Counted from the first letter of the stretch, positions 1 through 8,761 are shown. The stretch: DNA of 64,000 bases from Mesorhizobium sp. B2-1-1 (GCF_006442975.2 NZ_CP083954.1:2921501-2985500), one strand, 5' to 3'. Translations and numbers: made by a program. Notes: generated by a model not told the origin, from the letters alone.

Positions 1-159
1 TTGTCGATCGAGGAGACCGAGGTGAAGGCCAAGCCTGGCCATGGCCAGTTCGTTGGCCGCGAGCCGAACGCGGCGGTTAACCGGGCACTGTCGACCTGGA
101 AGGAGATCACCGCGCCGCGCAAGGTGGAGCGGACAGGCATTCCGGCGACTGGGGTTTGA
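1..159 (+). CDS. C-terminal fragment, probable dihydropyrimidinase (hydantoinase)
   Basis: The window opens inside a reading frame that runs 52 codons to a TGA at 157-159. The visible tail contains KPGHGQFVGREP and ends in GIPATGV. The first motif resembles the 'PGxGRYV' segment near the C-terminus of dihydropyrimidinases and D-hydantoinases, amidohydrolases that open dihydrouracil or hydantoin rings in reductive pyrimidine breakdown. None of the catalytic metal-site residues lie in the window, so this is a family guess from the tail and from the downstream NMT1/RibXY-type importer, which I recall as a usual neighbour of pyrimidine-degradation genes in rhizobia. Another amidohydrolase is possible. 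Confidence 0.5.
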   Translation: MSIEETEVKAKPGHGQFVGREPNAAVNRALSTWKEITAPRKVERTGIPATGV

Positions 160-259
160 GCTTGCGCAGCTCGAAAAGCGCCAAGAAACTGATGATCGCC
201 GACAAGGACGGCACCGTCTGCGGGGAAGTTTCCGGGTGCTGATGATTGCCGAAGTTGGT

Positions 260-437
260 GCTGCCCCTCATCGCCCTGCCGGCACCTTCTCCCCGTATAG
301 GGACGGGGAGAAGGGAACTGAACGCAATCTTGGCGCCCTTTCCGGCAACGCTGGAAATCGGCGAAATCCTTCGCGAAATCGTCCTTCTCCTCGTCCCTAT
401 ACGGGAAGAAGTGCCCGGCAGGGCGATGAGGGGCAGC
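260..437. repeat. 178-bp inverted-repeat element with 55-nt arms
   Basis: The left arm (260-314) and right arm (383-437) are near-perfect reverse complements, both starting from GCTGCCCCTCATCGCCCTG. They enclose a 68-nt spacer. Inside the left arm is a smaller hairpin built from CTTCTCCCC and GGGGAGAAG around ATAGGG. This element fills most of the 328-bp gap between the truncated CDS and the cupin gene. I see no transposase, so it looks like a small non-autonomous intergenic element of the type I recall scattered through Mesorhizobium genomes. The rest of the gap shows nothing recognisable. Confidence 0.8.
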
Positions 438-487
438 GCAAACCTCAAGCAATTGGCCGATGGGCGCTTAGCCCCGCAAGGCCGGCT

Positions 488-892
488 TCAGGCGACCAAT
501 GCATCCAGTTCCGGCAGCAGGACGACGCTTTCCTGCTCTTTGGGATCGGTGCGGGCAATGACGGCCGAAGACGGGGCCCCACTCAGATTGGCGGGCAGAT
601 GCGGCACGCCGGCCGGAATGTAGAAGAGGTCGCCGGCTTTGGCGACGATGTGGTTCTCAAGCCGGTCGCCGTACCAGGTATGGACCTCGCCGGAGAGCAC
701 GTAGATCGCCGTTTCATGGTCCTCATGCAGATGCGCCTTAGCGCGGGCGCCGGGCGGCATGGTGAGCACATGCATGCAGATACCAGATGAGCCGACCGAC
801 TCGGTGGCGATACCGGCGAAATAGGTCAATCCCTGCTTGCCTTCATAAGAGCTTTCAGGGCGGATAAGATGGCAAGTGGGTTGAGGCGACAT
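488..892 (-). CDS. Small single-domain cupin protein
   Basis: This 134-residue protein is a compact cupin. The first cupin motif is HLHEDHETAIYVLSGEV around residues 54-70, giving metal ligands His54, His56 and Glu60. The second supplies His98 in PAGVPH. Both ligand sets are intact, so it should bind a metal. The start at 892 was chosen over a longer upstream frame because the cupin fold begins just after it and a GGAG lies about 10 nt upstream. It is encoded convergently with the upstream fragment and divergently from the ABC transporter genes. A role with the imported or degraded substrate is plausible, but the sequence does not show which reaction, if any, it performs. Confidence 0.8.
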   Translation of the reverse strand: MSPQPTCHLIRPESSYEGKQGLTYFAGIATESVGSSGICMHVLTMPPGARAKAHLHEDHETAIYVLSGEVHTWYGDRLENHIVAKAGDLFYIPAGVPHLPANLSGAPSSAVIARTDPKEQESVVLLPELDALVA

Positions 893-1022
893 CGGGGAAA
901 CTCCGGGCGTCGAATGAGTGGAACAAGACCAATGGGACTGGGCGAGTGGAAAACAACATCGCGATAAAAGCAATCGGAATCGGGCCGGCACTAAAGGGGC
1001 AGGAACAGGCAGGCCGCGGCCG

Positions 1023-1814
1023 ATGACGGGGATTTCGCCAGCCGTCGTCGCGGCAAGCAAGCTTGGCCTGACCTTCCAGACCAATGACGGGCCGGTACAG
1101 GCGCTGTCCAATGTCGACCTGACCATCGGCAAGGGTGAGTTCGTTTCCTTCATCGGGCCGTCGGGCTGCGGCAAGACGACCTTGCTGCGGGTCATCGCCG
1201 ATCTTGAGAAGCCGACCTCGGGGACCATTTCGGTCAACGGCATGACAGCAGAACAGGCGCGCGAGAAACGCGCCTACGGCTATGTCTTCCAGGCCGCCGC
1301 CCTGTTTCCCTGGCGCACCATCGAGCGCAACGTCGCGCTGCCGCTGGAGATCATGGGTCTGTCCGGGGCGGAGCAGGGAGAGCGGATCAGGCGCACGCTC
1401 GATCTCGTCAACCTTTCCGGCTTCGAGAAGAAGTATCCTTGGCAGCTTTCCGGCGGCATGCAGCAGCGCGCCTCGATCGCTCGCGCGCTCGCCTTCGATG
1501 CCGACCTTCTGTTGATGGACGAGCCGTTCGGCGCGCTGGACGAGATCGTGCGCGACCATCTCAACGGGCAATTGCTGCAATTGTGGGCGCGCACCAACAA
1601 GACCATCTGCTTCGTCACGCACTCCATTCCCGAGGCGGTGTATTTATCGACGCGCATCGTCGTCATGTCGCCGCGTCCGGGCCGCGTCAGCGACGTCATC
1701 GAATCGACGCTGCCGAAGGAGCGGCCACTCGACATCCGCGAGACGCCGGAGTTCCTGGCGATCGCCGCACGGGTGCGAGACGGCTTAAGGGCAGGGCACA
1801 GCTATGATGATTGA
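1023..1814 (+). CDS. ABC transporter ATPase, nitrate/taurine/pyrimidine-precursor type
   Basis: This 263-residue ATPase powers an importer together with the two permeases and binding protein that follow. It has Walker A GPSGCGKT at residues 45-52, Q-loop Gln90, signature LSGGMQQ at 142-148, Walker B LLLMDEP at 162-168 and the switch His200. The sequence is of the SsuB/TauB/NrtD class, which serves NMT1-like binding proteins. The ATG at 1023 was chosen because homology begins a few residues later; an in-frame GTG at 918 would add an unlikely basic extension. The next gene starts 367 bp downstream, beyond a large inverted repeat, so the operon is physically interrupted by that element. Confidence 0.9.
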   Translation: MTGISPAVVAASKLGLTFQTNDGPVQALSNVDLTIGKGEFVSFIGPSGCGKTTLLRVIADLEKPTSGTISVNGMTAEQAREKRAYGYVFQAAALFPWRTIERNVALPLEIMGLSGAEQGERIRRTLDLVNLSGFEKKYPWQLSGGMQQRASIARALAFDADLLLMDEPFGALDEIVRDHLNGQLLQLWARTNKTICFVTHSIPEAVYLSTRIVVMSPRPGRVSDVIESTLPKERPLDIRETPEFLAIAARVRDGLRAGHSYDD

Positions 1815-1884
1815 GCGGGGGCAGGATGGACTGGCGGCAGCGCCCCGAAAGGCGCCTCCACCTCACGAAGGAGCGGCCACCTAC

Positions 1885-2111
1885 GCCTTCGTCATTCTAG
1901 GGCGGAGTAGCCGCGAAGCGGCATACGTAGACCCTAGGATCCATGCCGTGACGCCTGCCGAAAGGCGCAAACAGTCGAGAATATTCGGCAGGCTAAGCGG
2001 CGCGGAGGGAGCCATATTCCGAATGGTCGCGGAGCGGAGAGGTAACGGCATGAATTCTAGGGTCTGCGCCGCGTCGCTTCGCTCCTTGCTTCGCCCTAGG
2101 ATGACGAAGGC
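1885..2111. repeat. 227-bp inverted-repeat element with about 68-nt arms
   Basis: The left arm (1885-1952) begins GCCTTCGTCATTCTAGGGCG. The right arm (2042-2111) is its imperfect reverse complement, ending with CCCTAGGATGACGAAGGC. About 89 nt separate the arms. The element occupies the 367-bp gap between the ABC ATPase and the first permease, so transcription of the importer must pass through a very strong potential cruciform or hairpin. No coding capacity for mobility is visible. From memory this belongs to a family that is abundant between Mesorhizobium genes. Confidence 0.8.
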
Positions 2112-2145
2112 AAGGGCCCCCGACCTCCGCTTCGCTCCGGCCACC

Positions 2146-2164
2146 CTCTCCCCGGTGGGGAGAG
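2146..2164. repeat. Short GGGGAGAG hairpin just before permease gene
   Basis: CTCTCCCC and GGGGAGAG flank a GGT loop 18 nt before the permease start. The flanking letters (CCACC before, GAGAAGGG after) match the inner hairpin of the 260-437 element, so this looks like a truncated relative of it. The adjacent GGAGAAGGGCGG may also supply the ribosome-binding site for the permease. Confidence 0.5.
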
Positions 2165-2181
2165 GAGAAGGGCGGCGCTAG

Positions 2182-3060
2182 ATGGACACCTTCCGCTCAA
2201 AGGTCATCCCGGTAACCTCCATCCTCGCCGGCGTGGTCGTACTCTGGTACGTCTTCGCCGTCATACTCAACACGCCGTTCCAGCGCGATCTCGACCAACG
2301 TGCCAACGAAACGCCCGGCACCGTCGAGTTCATCGGCAAGACGCTCTCGCAGCCGAAGCCGACGCTGCCGGCGCCGCACCAGGTGGCGGTGAACTTTTTC
2401 GAGAACACGTTCCTGCGCAACGTCACTTCGAACCGCAGCCTGGTCTACAATGCCTGGGTGACGCTGTCCTCGACGCTGCTGGGCTTTGCCTTCGGCACGG
2501 CGCTCGGCATCATCATCGCGGTGGGCATCGTACATGTGGCGACGCTCGACCGCAGCCTGATGCCATGGATCATCGCCTCGCAGACCATCCCGATCCTGGC
2601 GGTGGCGCCGATGATCATCGTGGTGCTGGCGGCGATCGGCATCACCGGCCTGATCCCGAAGGCGATGATTTCGACCTATCTGTCGTTCTTCCCGGTGACG
2701 GTTGGCATGGTGAAAGGCCTGCGCTCGCCCGAGATCATGCATCTCGACCTGATGCACACCTACAATGCCAGCCGTGCGCAGACCTTCTGGAAGCTGCGCG
2801 TGCCGGCCTCGGTGCCGTTCCTGTTCACCTCGATGAAGGTGGCGGTGGCTGCCAGTCTGGTCGGCGCCATTGTCGGCGAACTGCCGACGGGCGCCGTCGC
2901 CGGCATCGGCGCCAAGCTGCTCGCTGGCGCCTATTACAGCCAGTCCATCGACATCTGGTCGGCGCTTGTCGCGGGCTCGATCGTGGCCGCGCTGCTGGTC
3001 ATGGTGGTCGGCATTGCCGGGCGCCTCGTCGACCGCGCCATGGGCGGGAGGCCGGCATGA
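2182..3060 (+). CDS. ABC transporter permease (importer subunit 1)
   Basis: This 292-residue inner-membrane protein is a binding-protein-dependent permease. It begins with a hydrophobic segment at about residues 8-30, then has about five more membrane spans. The EAA-type loop that docks on the ATPase is visible as the stretch around SRAQTFWKLRVPASVPF. It pairs with the next permease to form the channel; the two are homologous but not identical, as in RibX/RibY-like systems. Its TGA overlaps the ATG of the next gene by four bases. The substrate is inferred only from context (a pyrimidine or thiamine/riboflavin-like small molecule). Confidence 0.88.
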   Translation: MDTFRSKVIPVTSILAGVVVLWYVFAVILNTPFQRDLDQRANETPGTVEFIGKTLSQPKPTLPAPHQVAVNFFENTFLRNVTSNRSLVYNAWVTLSSTLLGFAFGTALGIIIAVGIVHVATLDRSLMPWIIASQTIPILAVAPMIIVVLAAIGITGLIPKAMISTYLSFFPVTVGMVKGLRSPEIMHLDLMHTYNASRAQTFWKLRVPASVPFLFTSMKVAVAASLVGAIVGELPTGAVAGIGAKLLAGAYYSQSIDIWSALVAGSIVAALLVMVVGIAGRLVDRAMGGRPA

Positions 3061-4211
3061 ACCGGCTGAAGCCTTCCTGGCAGGCTGTGCTGGCCATCGT
3101 GCTGTGCCTGATGGCGGTCGCACTCGGCGCCATGTCGAAGCCGGAAGCGGCGGCGCTAGCGGACCCGACAACCAGCGCCAACTATCCCTATCTCGGAACG
3201 AAGGGCCTGATGTTTGGCCTTGCCATGCTGACGGCCCTGGTCTCGATCATCAGGATTTCGCCCTTTGTGGAAGCGGTCGTACTGTTTGTCGGCGCCCACC
3301 TCGTCGCCTGGCTGCTGATCTCAGGTATCGCTGGTTTCGAAGGCACGGCACTGGCGCCGTATTTCGTGCTGCTCACGGCCGCCTGGCTGCTTGGCTGGCG
3401 CTGCGTCGCGGCGCTATCGGGACTGCACCCCACCGCAAGCTGGATGCGCACGGCGCTGCGCCTGATCATCCCCGCCATCTTCGGCGCCTGGATCCTGATC
3501 ATCTGGGAAGCGGTGACGCGTGGCGCCGGCATCCCGTTCATCCTGTTGCCGCCGCCGAGCGCCATCGGCGCGCGCATCGCCAGTTCGCTGCCGATCCTTG
3601 GCGCCGATGTCCGGCAGACCATCTTCAAGGCTGTTATCTTCGGCTATATCGTGGGCAGCGGCGCCGGCTTTGTCACGGCCATTCTCGCCGACCGGGTGCC
3701 GTTCCTGCGGCGCGGCCTGCTGCCCATCGGCAACATGGTCTCGGCGCTGCCGATCATCGGCGTGGCGCCGATCATGGTGATGTGGTTCGGCTTCGACTGG
3801 CAGTCCAAGGCGGCTGTCGTCATCATCATGACCTTCTTCCCGATGCTGGTGAACACCGTCGCCGGTCTGGCCGCGTCCGGCCATATGGAGCGCGACCTGA
3901 TGCGCACCTATGCGTCGGGCTACTGGCCGACGCTTATCAAGCTCAGGCTGCCGGCCGCCGCTCCCTTCATCTTCAACGCGCTGAAGATCAACTCGACGCT
4001 GGCGCTGATCGGCGCCATCGTCGCCGAGTTCTTCGGCACGCCCGTCGTCGGCATGGGCTTCCGCATCTCGACCGAAGTCGGACGGATGAACATCGACATG
4101 GTCTGGGCCGAAATCGCAGTTGCAGCCCTTGCGGGTTCGGTCTTTTATGGGGTGGTCGCTCTTGTCGAAAGAGCCGTCACGTTTTGGCATCCCTCTGTCC
4201 GTGGTGGATAG
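3057..4211 (+). CDS. ABC transporter permease (importer subunit 2)
   Basis: This second permease has 384 residues, longer than its partner because of an N-terminal region of about 120 residues carrying several extra hydrophobic segments. The C-terminal two thirds form the conserved BPD_transp_1 domain, with an EAA-type loop around SGYWPTLIKLRLPAAAPF. The start at 3057 overlaps the previous stop as ATGA, which indicates translational coupling. The binding-protein gene follows after 38 bp. A heterodimer with the preceding permease is inferred from gene order. Confidence 0.88.
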   Translation: MNRLKPSWQAVLAIVLCLMAVALGAMSKPEAAALADPTTSANYPYLGTKGLMFGLAMLTALVSIIRISPFVEAVVLFVGAHLVAWLLISGIAGFEGTALAPYFVLLTAAWLLGWRCVAALSGLHPTASWMRTALRLIIPAIFGAWILIIWEAVTRGAGIPFILLPPPSAIGARIASSLPILGADVRQTIFKAVIFGYIVGSGAGFVTAILADRVPFLRRGLLPIGNMVSALPIIGVAPIMVMWFGFDWQSKAAVVIIMTFFPMLVNTVAGLAASGHMERDLMRTYASGYWPTLIKLRLPAAAPFIFNALKINSTLALIGAIVAEFFGTPVVGMGFRISTEVGRMNIDMVWAEIAVAALAGSVFYGVVALVERAVTFWHPSVRGG

Positions 4212-4249
4212 GGGCGGTGGGTTTGGGCACTAACTCCAGAGGGAAAAAA

Positions 4250-5221
4250 ATGAAAAGACTGATTATTCCTGTACTGGCCGGCGCGATGTCGCTGGCCGCG
4301 TTCCAGGCAATGGCTGCCGACAAGGTGACGTTGCAGCTGAAATGGGTCACGCAGGCCCAGTTTGCCGGTTATTACGTCGCCAAGGCGAAGGGCTTCTACG
4401 AGGCCGAGGGTCTCGACGTCGACATCAAGCCGGGCGGTCCCGACATTGCGCCCGAGCAGGTGATCGCCGGCGGCGGCGCCGATGTCATCGTCGACTGGAT
4501 GGGCGGCGCGCTGGCAGCCCGCGAAAAGGGCGTGCCGCTGGTCAACATCGCCCAGCCGTTCAAGAAGGCCGGCATGGAACTGGTCTGCCCGAAAGACGGC
4601 CCGATCAAGACCGAAGCCGACTTCAAGGGCCACACGCTCGGCGTCTGGTTCTTCGGCAACGAATATCCGTTCTACGCCTGGATGAACAAGCTTGGCCTCA
4701 AGACCGATGGCGGCCCGGATGGTGTCACCGTTCTCAAGCAGAGCTTTGACGTGCAGCCGCTGATTCAGAAGCAGGCGGATTGCATCTCGGTCATGACCTA
4801 CAATGAATTTTGGCAGCTGATCGACGCCGGCTACAAGCCGGAGCAGCTCACCGTGTTCAACTACTCGGCGATGGGCAACGACCTGCTCGAGGACGGGCTT
4901 TATGCCTCGGAGGATAAGCTCAAGGATCCGGCCTTCGAGGACAAGATGGTGCGTTTCGTGCGCGCCTCGATGAAGGGTTGGAAATACGCCGTCGACAACA
5001 ATGACGAAGCGGCCGAGATCGTCATGGACGGTGGCGGCCAGGACGAGAACCACCAGAAGCGTATGATGAGCGAAGTCGCCAAGCTCATCGACAATGCCGA
5101 CGGCAAGCTCGACCCAGCGACCTATGAGCGTACCGCCAAGGCGTTGCTCGACCAGAAGATCATCACCAAGGAGCCGAAGGGCGCCTATACCACCGCGATC
5201 ACCGACAAGGCGATCAAGTAG
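4250..5221 (+). CDS. NMT1/THI5-like periplasmic substrate-binding protein
   Basis: This 323-residue protein has a Sec signal peptide (MKRLIIPVLAGAMSLAAF, cleavage near AMA-AD) and a mature region that starts KVTLQLKWVTQAQFAGYYVA. That opening is characteristic of the NMT1/THI5 binding-protein family, which handles thiamine-pyrimidine precursors, riboflavin-like or pyrimidine compounds and sulfonates. It delivers the ligand to the two upstream permeases. AGAGGG lies just upstream of the ATG at 4250. A rho-independent terminator follows the gene, so it closes the transporter operon. The exact ligand cannot be read from the sequence. Confidence 0.88.
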   Translation: MKRLIIPVLAGAMSLAAFQAMAADKVTLQLKWVTQAQFAGYYVAKAKGFYEAEGLDVDIKPGGPDIAPEQVIAGGGADVIVDWMGGALAAREKGVPLVNIAQPFKKAGMELVCPKDGPIKTEADFKGHTLGVWFFGNEYPFYAWMNKLGLKTDGGPDGVTVLKQSFDVQPLIQKQADCISVMTYNEFWQLIDAGYKPEQLTVFNYSAMGNDLLEDGLYASEDKLKDPAFEDKMVRFVRASMKGWKYAVDNNDEAAEIVMDGGGQDENHQKRMMSEVAKLIDNADGKLDPATYERTAKALLDQKIITKEPKGAYTTAITDKAIK

Positions 5222-5264
5222 GCCTCAAAGCGGCCTCGTGACGGGGCTTGATGGACGATGTTGG

Positions 5265-5288
5265 AGGGGCGGGCGACCGCCCCTTTTT
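5265..5288 (+). terminator. Rho-independent terminator after ABC operon
   Basis: AGGGGCGG and CCGCCCCT form an 8-bp GC-rich stem around GCGA, followed directly by TTTT. It lies 44 nt after the binding-protein stop codon. Confidence 0.85.
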
Positions 5289-5405
5289 CATGCGGCCAAA
5301 TCACAAAAGCGTGTGCCTGGATACATTGGGGCGGCCGAGCGTTGCGTCGGAGGCATGCGCGTGCGGGGAGCCACGGCGGATGCTACAGCCAATCGGAGGT
5401 TCTTC

Positions 5406-5855
5406 ATGCGCACACAGACCGTCTTGCCGACGCTTTCGGCGCTGGCCATTTCGACCGCTTTCCTGTTCGCGTCGCCGGCCCTGGCCGACATGATGAAGTT
5501 CAAGGCGACGCTCGATGGCAGCCAGCAGAGCCCACCCGTCACTACCAAGGGCAAGGGAACCGCCACATTCACCTTTGACACCGCCAAGAAGAAACTCAGT
5601 TGGAACGTCAAATACTCCGGCCTCAGCGGGCCGGCGACGGCCGCACATATTCATGGCCCGGCCGCGAAGGGGGAAAATGCGGACCCCGTAATCCCGTTCA
5701 AAAAACTCAAGAGCCCGATCAAGGGATCGGCGACATTGACCGATACGCAGGTGACCGATCTGGAGGCCGGCAAATATTACGTCAACATACACACCGCGGC
5801 CAACAAGGACGGCGAGATCCGCGGTCAGATCGAAAAGGCGGCGGCGGCGATGTAA
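5406..5855 (+). CDS. Secreted CHRD-domain protein
   Basis: This 149-residue protein has a clear signal peptide (residues 1-27, ending ALA-D). A CHRD domain follows, marked by the typical run LDGSQQSPPVTT, then GPATAAHIHGPA, and finally YYVNIHTAANKDGEIRGQ near the C-terminus. CHRD domains occur in chordin and in many small bacterial exported proteins whose function is unknown. The ATG at 5406 has GGAGG upstream; a longer in-frame extension would remove the signal peptide from the N-terminus. It is a single gene between a terminator and a convergent gene. Confidence 0.85.
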   Translation: MRTQTVLPTLSALAISTAFLFASPALADMMKFKATLDGSQQSPPVTTKGKGTATFTFDTAKKKLSWNVKYSGLSGPATAAHIHGPAAKGENADPVIPFKKLKSPIKGSATLTDTQVTDLEAGKYYVNIHTAANKDGEIRGQIEKAAAAM

Positions 5856-5942
5856 CGCGACGTCGCTCGGGGCGCGCGCCCGTATTTGCTTGCGAAAGCT
5901 TTGCGGGACAGCGCCGCCCTTTCTCCTGCCGGAAACCGACTT

Positions 5943-7592
5943 TCAGGCCTTGTCTCTTATCTGCGTCATCGTTCGGGTCGGGGTGATTGCCTCCGGATCG
6001 AGCCGGATCTCGACGATTGCCGGCTTGCCGCTGGCGCGAGCACGCTCGAAGGCAGGGGCGAAGTCGGCGGTTTTCTCCACCGTTTCGCCATGGCCACCAT
6101 AGGCACGCGCCAGGGCGGCGAAGTCCGGATTCTTGAGGTCCGTGGCCACCACCCGCCCGGGGTATTCACGCTCCTGGTGCATGCGGATGGTGCCGTAGAT
6201 GCCATTATTGACGACGATGACGATGATCGGCAACCCGTATTGCACGGCGGTGGCGAATTCCTGCCCGTTCATCAGGAAGCAGCCGTCGCCGGCGAAAGCG
6301 ACTACGGTGCGATCCGGATAAAGCGCCTTGGCCGCTACCGCCGCCGGCGTTCCGTAACCCATCGAGCCTGAGGTCGGCGCGCCCTGTGTGGCAAAGCGGC
6401 GGAAGCGATGGAAGCGGTGCACCCACGTGGCGTAGTTGCCGGCGCCGTTCGTCAGGATGGCATCGTCGGGCAGCACCGTTTCGAGATAGGTCATGATCGG
6501 CCCCATCTGGACGGCGCCCGGACCGCTTTCCGGCGGCGTCGACCAGTCGAGATAGGCGGCATGCAGCTTTGCCGTCTCCGCCGCCCAGCCCGGCGATGCC
6601 GGTCCCTTCCGTTTGGCGAAGGCGCGCACGAAGGCGGCGGGCGAGGCATTTATCGCCAGCGTTGGACGGTAGACGCGGCCTAGTTCGCCGGCATCGGGGT
6701 GGACATGGACCAGCGTCTGGTCAGGGTAGGGGCTCTTCAGCAGCGTATAGTCCGAGGACGGCATCTCGCCCATGCGGCCGCCGATCAGCAGCACCAGATC
6801 GGCCTGCTTGATTGCTGTCGCCAGCTTCGGGTTGATGCCGATGCCGACATCGCCGGCATAGTTCGGGTGCAGATGATCGAACAGCATCTGGCGGCGGAAG
6901 GAGCAGCCGACCGGTAGCGACCACGCCTCGGCGATGCGGGTGATTTCCTGAACAGCCTGGAAATCCCAACGTGTGCCGCCCAGGATCGCGATCGGTCGTT
7001 TGGCGGCATTGAGCAGCGCCTCGAGCCGGTCGAGTTCGGCTTCGGCGGGGCTGGTCTCGACCGGGGTGTAGGCGATCGCGGCCGGTGCATCGACGACACT
7101 GGTCAGCATGTCTTCCGGCAGCGAGATGACGACGGGACCTGGGCGTCCGGAGGTCGCCACGGCAAAGGCGCGGGTGACGAATTCGGGAATACGCGACGCA
7201 TCGTCGATCTCTACCACCCATTTTGCGATGTCGCCAAAGAACCTGACATAGTCCACTTCCTGGAAGGCCTCGCGCTGCTTGGCGTGGCTGGCGACCTGGC
7301 CGATGAACAGGATCACGGGAACTGAATCCTGCATGGCGATATGGATGCCGGCGGAGGCATTGGTGGCGCCGGGGCCGCGGGTGACGAAGCAGATACCGGG
7401 TTTGCCGGTCAGGCGGCCTTGGCAGTCGGCCATCATGGCGGCGCCACCCTCCTGGCGGCAGACGATGGTGCGGATCGCCGAATCGTGCAGCGCGTCGAGC
7501 ACCGCGAGGTAGGATTCGCCTGGCACGCAGAAGATACGGTCGGTGCCGTTGGCCTCGAGCGCGTCGACGATCAATTGTCCGCCGGTTTTCAT
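5943..7592 (-). CDS. Thiamine-diphosphate-dependent enzyme, acetolactate-synthase-like
   Basis: This 549-residue protein has the three-domain architecture of acetolactate synthase, benzoylformate decarboxylase and 2-hydroxyacyl-CoA lyase. The N-terminal Pyr domain carries the cofactor-activating Glu48 in RQEGGAAMMA. The central domain covers about 185-340. The C-terminal PP domain has the ThDP/Mg motif GDGCFLMNGQEF (from 435) ending with NN at 462-463. It overlaps the upstream CoA-transferase gene by four bases, so the two are translationally coupled. No small regulatory subunit gene is nearby and the sequence does not look like the biosynthetic IlvB. Pairing with a CoA-transferase suggests cleavage or decarboxylation of an acyl-CoA, but this is inference. 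Confidence 0.85.
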   Translation of the reverse strand: MKTGGQLIVDALEANGTDRIFCVPGESYLAVLDALHDSAIRTIVCRQEGGAAMMADCQGRLTGKPGICFVTRGPGATNASAGIHIAMQDSVPVILFIGQVASHAKQREAFQEVDYVRFFGDIAKWVVEIDDASRIPEFVTRAFAVATSGRPGPVVISLPEDMLTSVVDAPAAIAYTPVETSPAEAELDRLEALLNAAKRPIAILGGTRWDFQAVQEITRIAEAWSLPVGCSFRRQMLFDHLHPNYAGDVGIGINPKLATAIKQADLVLLIGGRMGEMPSSDYTLLKSPYPDQTLVHVHPDAGELGRVYRPTLAINASPAAFVRAFAKRKGPASPGWAAETAKLHAAYLDWSTPPESGPGAVQMGPIMTYLETVLPDDAILTNGAGNYATWVHRFHRFRRFATQGAPTSGSMGYGTPAAVAAKALYPDRTVVAFAGDGCFLMNGQEFATAVQYGLPIIVIVVNNGIYGTIRMHQEREYPGRVVATDLKNPDFAALARAYGGHGETVEKTADFAPAFERARASGKPAIVEIRLDPEAITPTRTMTQIRDKA

Positions 7593-8761
7593 TTTGCTCT
7601 CTCCAGTTCGGCAAGGATTTCGTCAGTATGTTCGCCCAGGCGGGGCGAGGGGCGCTCATAGACGAGCGGTGTTTCGGACATGATCATCGGTGCGCGAACC
7701 GAGGGCAGAAGATTGCCATGGCCGTCGTCGAGATCGAGCCGCATGCCGCGCGCGATCGCCTGCGGGTCGGCGAACATCTGTCCGATCGTGTTGATCGGGC
7801 TCGCCGGCACGCTGGCCGCTTCCAGCTTGGCCAGCAGCGGGTCGCGATCCTTGGTCTTCAGCGCCTCGACGATCCGCTCGCGTAGCGCCGCCCGGTTGGC
7901 GACGCGGGCCGGATTGGTGGCGAAATCGGGATTGCCGGGCAATTCGTCCAGCCCGACCACCGCGCAGAACCTGGCGAACTGGCCGTCATTGCCGACCGCC
8001 AGGATGATGTGACCGTCCCGGACCGGCAGCACCTCGTAGGGCGCGATGTTCATATGCGCGTTGCCCATCTGCACAGGCGACTTGCCGGAGACGAGATAGT
8101 TGAGGTTCTGGTTGCCGAGCGCCGAGATTTGGGTGTCGAACAATGCCATGTCGATGTGCTGGCCTTCGCCGGTTTTTTCGGCGTGGCGAAGTGCCGCCTG
8201 GATGGCGATGACGGAATAGAGGCCAGTGAAGATGTCGGAGATGGCGACGCCGGCCTTCTGCGGCTCGCGTCCCGCCTCGCCGGTGATCGACATCATGCCG
8301 GCCATGCCCTGGATGATGAAATCGTAGCCGGCGCGCGGCGCGTACGGACCGTCCTGGCCGAATCCGGTGATCGAGCAATAAACGAGGCGCGGATTGATCT
8401 TGCGCAGGCTGTCATAGTCGAGTCCGTATTTCTTCAAACCGCCAAGCTTGAAGTTTTCGATCAGCACGTCAGACGTTGCCACCAGCCGGCGCACGGTTTC
8501 GGCGCCCTCCGGTGTCGAAAAATCGATGGCGATGGAGCGCTTGCCGCGATTGCAGGAATGGTAATAGGCGGCCGACAGGTTCTCGCCATCCTTGCCCATG
8601 ACGAAGGGCGGGCCCCATTTGCGGGTGTCGTCGCCGCCGTCCGGGCTTTCGACCTTGATGACGTCGGCGCCGAGATCGGCAAGCAACTGCCCGGCCCAGG
8701 GCCCGGCAAGGATGCGGGCGAGTTCGACGACGCGGACGCCTTTCAGCGGGGGCTCAGCCAT
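7589..8761 (-). CDS. Class III CoA-transferase (CaiB/BaiF family)
   Basis: This 390-residue protein moves CoA between carboxylic acids. The opening LKGVRVVELARILAGPWAGQ and the catalytic aspartate Asp147 in RAGYDFIIQG fit formyl-CoA transferase and its relatives. Length and motif order are normal for the family. It is the first gene of a minus-strand pair with the ThDP enzyme, overlapping it by ATGA. The substrate is not evident; formyl/oxalyl, succinyl/hydroxyacid or mesaconyl types are all possible. Confidence 0.88.
   Translation of the reverse strand: MAEPPLKGVRVVELARILAGPWAGQLLADLGADVIKVESPDGGDDTRKWGPPFVMGKDGENLSAAYYHSCNRGKRSIAIDFSTPEGAETVRRLVATSDVLIENFKLGGLKKYGLDYDSLRKINPRLVYCSITGFGQDGPYAPRAGYDFIIQGMAGMMSITGEAGREPQKAGVAISDIFTGLYSVIAIQAALRHAEKTGEGQHIDMALFDTQISALGNQNLNYLVSGKSPVQMGNAHMNIAPYEVLPVRDGHIILAVGNDGQFARFCAVVGLDELPGNPDFATNPARVANRAALRERIVEALKTKDRDPLLAKLEAASVPASPINTIGQMFADPQAIARGMRLDLDDGHGNLLPSVRAPMIMSETPLVYERPSPRLGEHTDEILAELERAK

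Noticed and set aside
5943..8761. Oxalyl-CoA decarboxylase plus formyl-CoA transferase (oxc-frc)
   Set aside because: The gene pair fits, but the ThDP protein sequence reads like the acetolactate-synthase-like group and lacks the Oxc N-terminal pattern I know.
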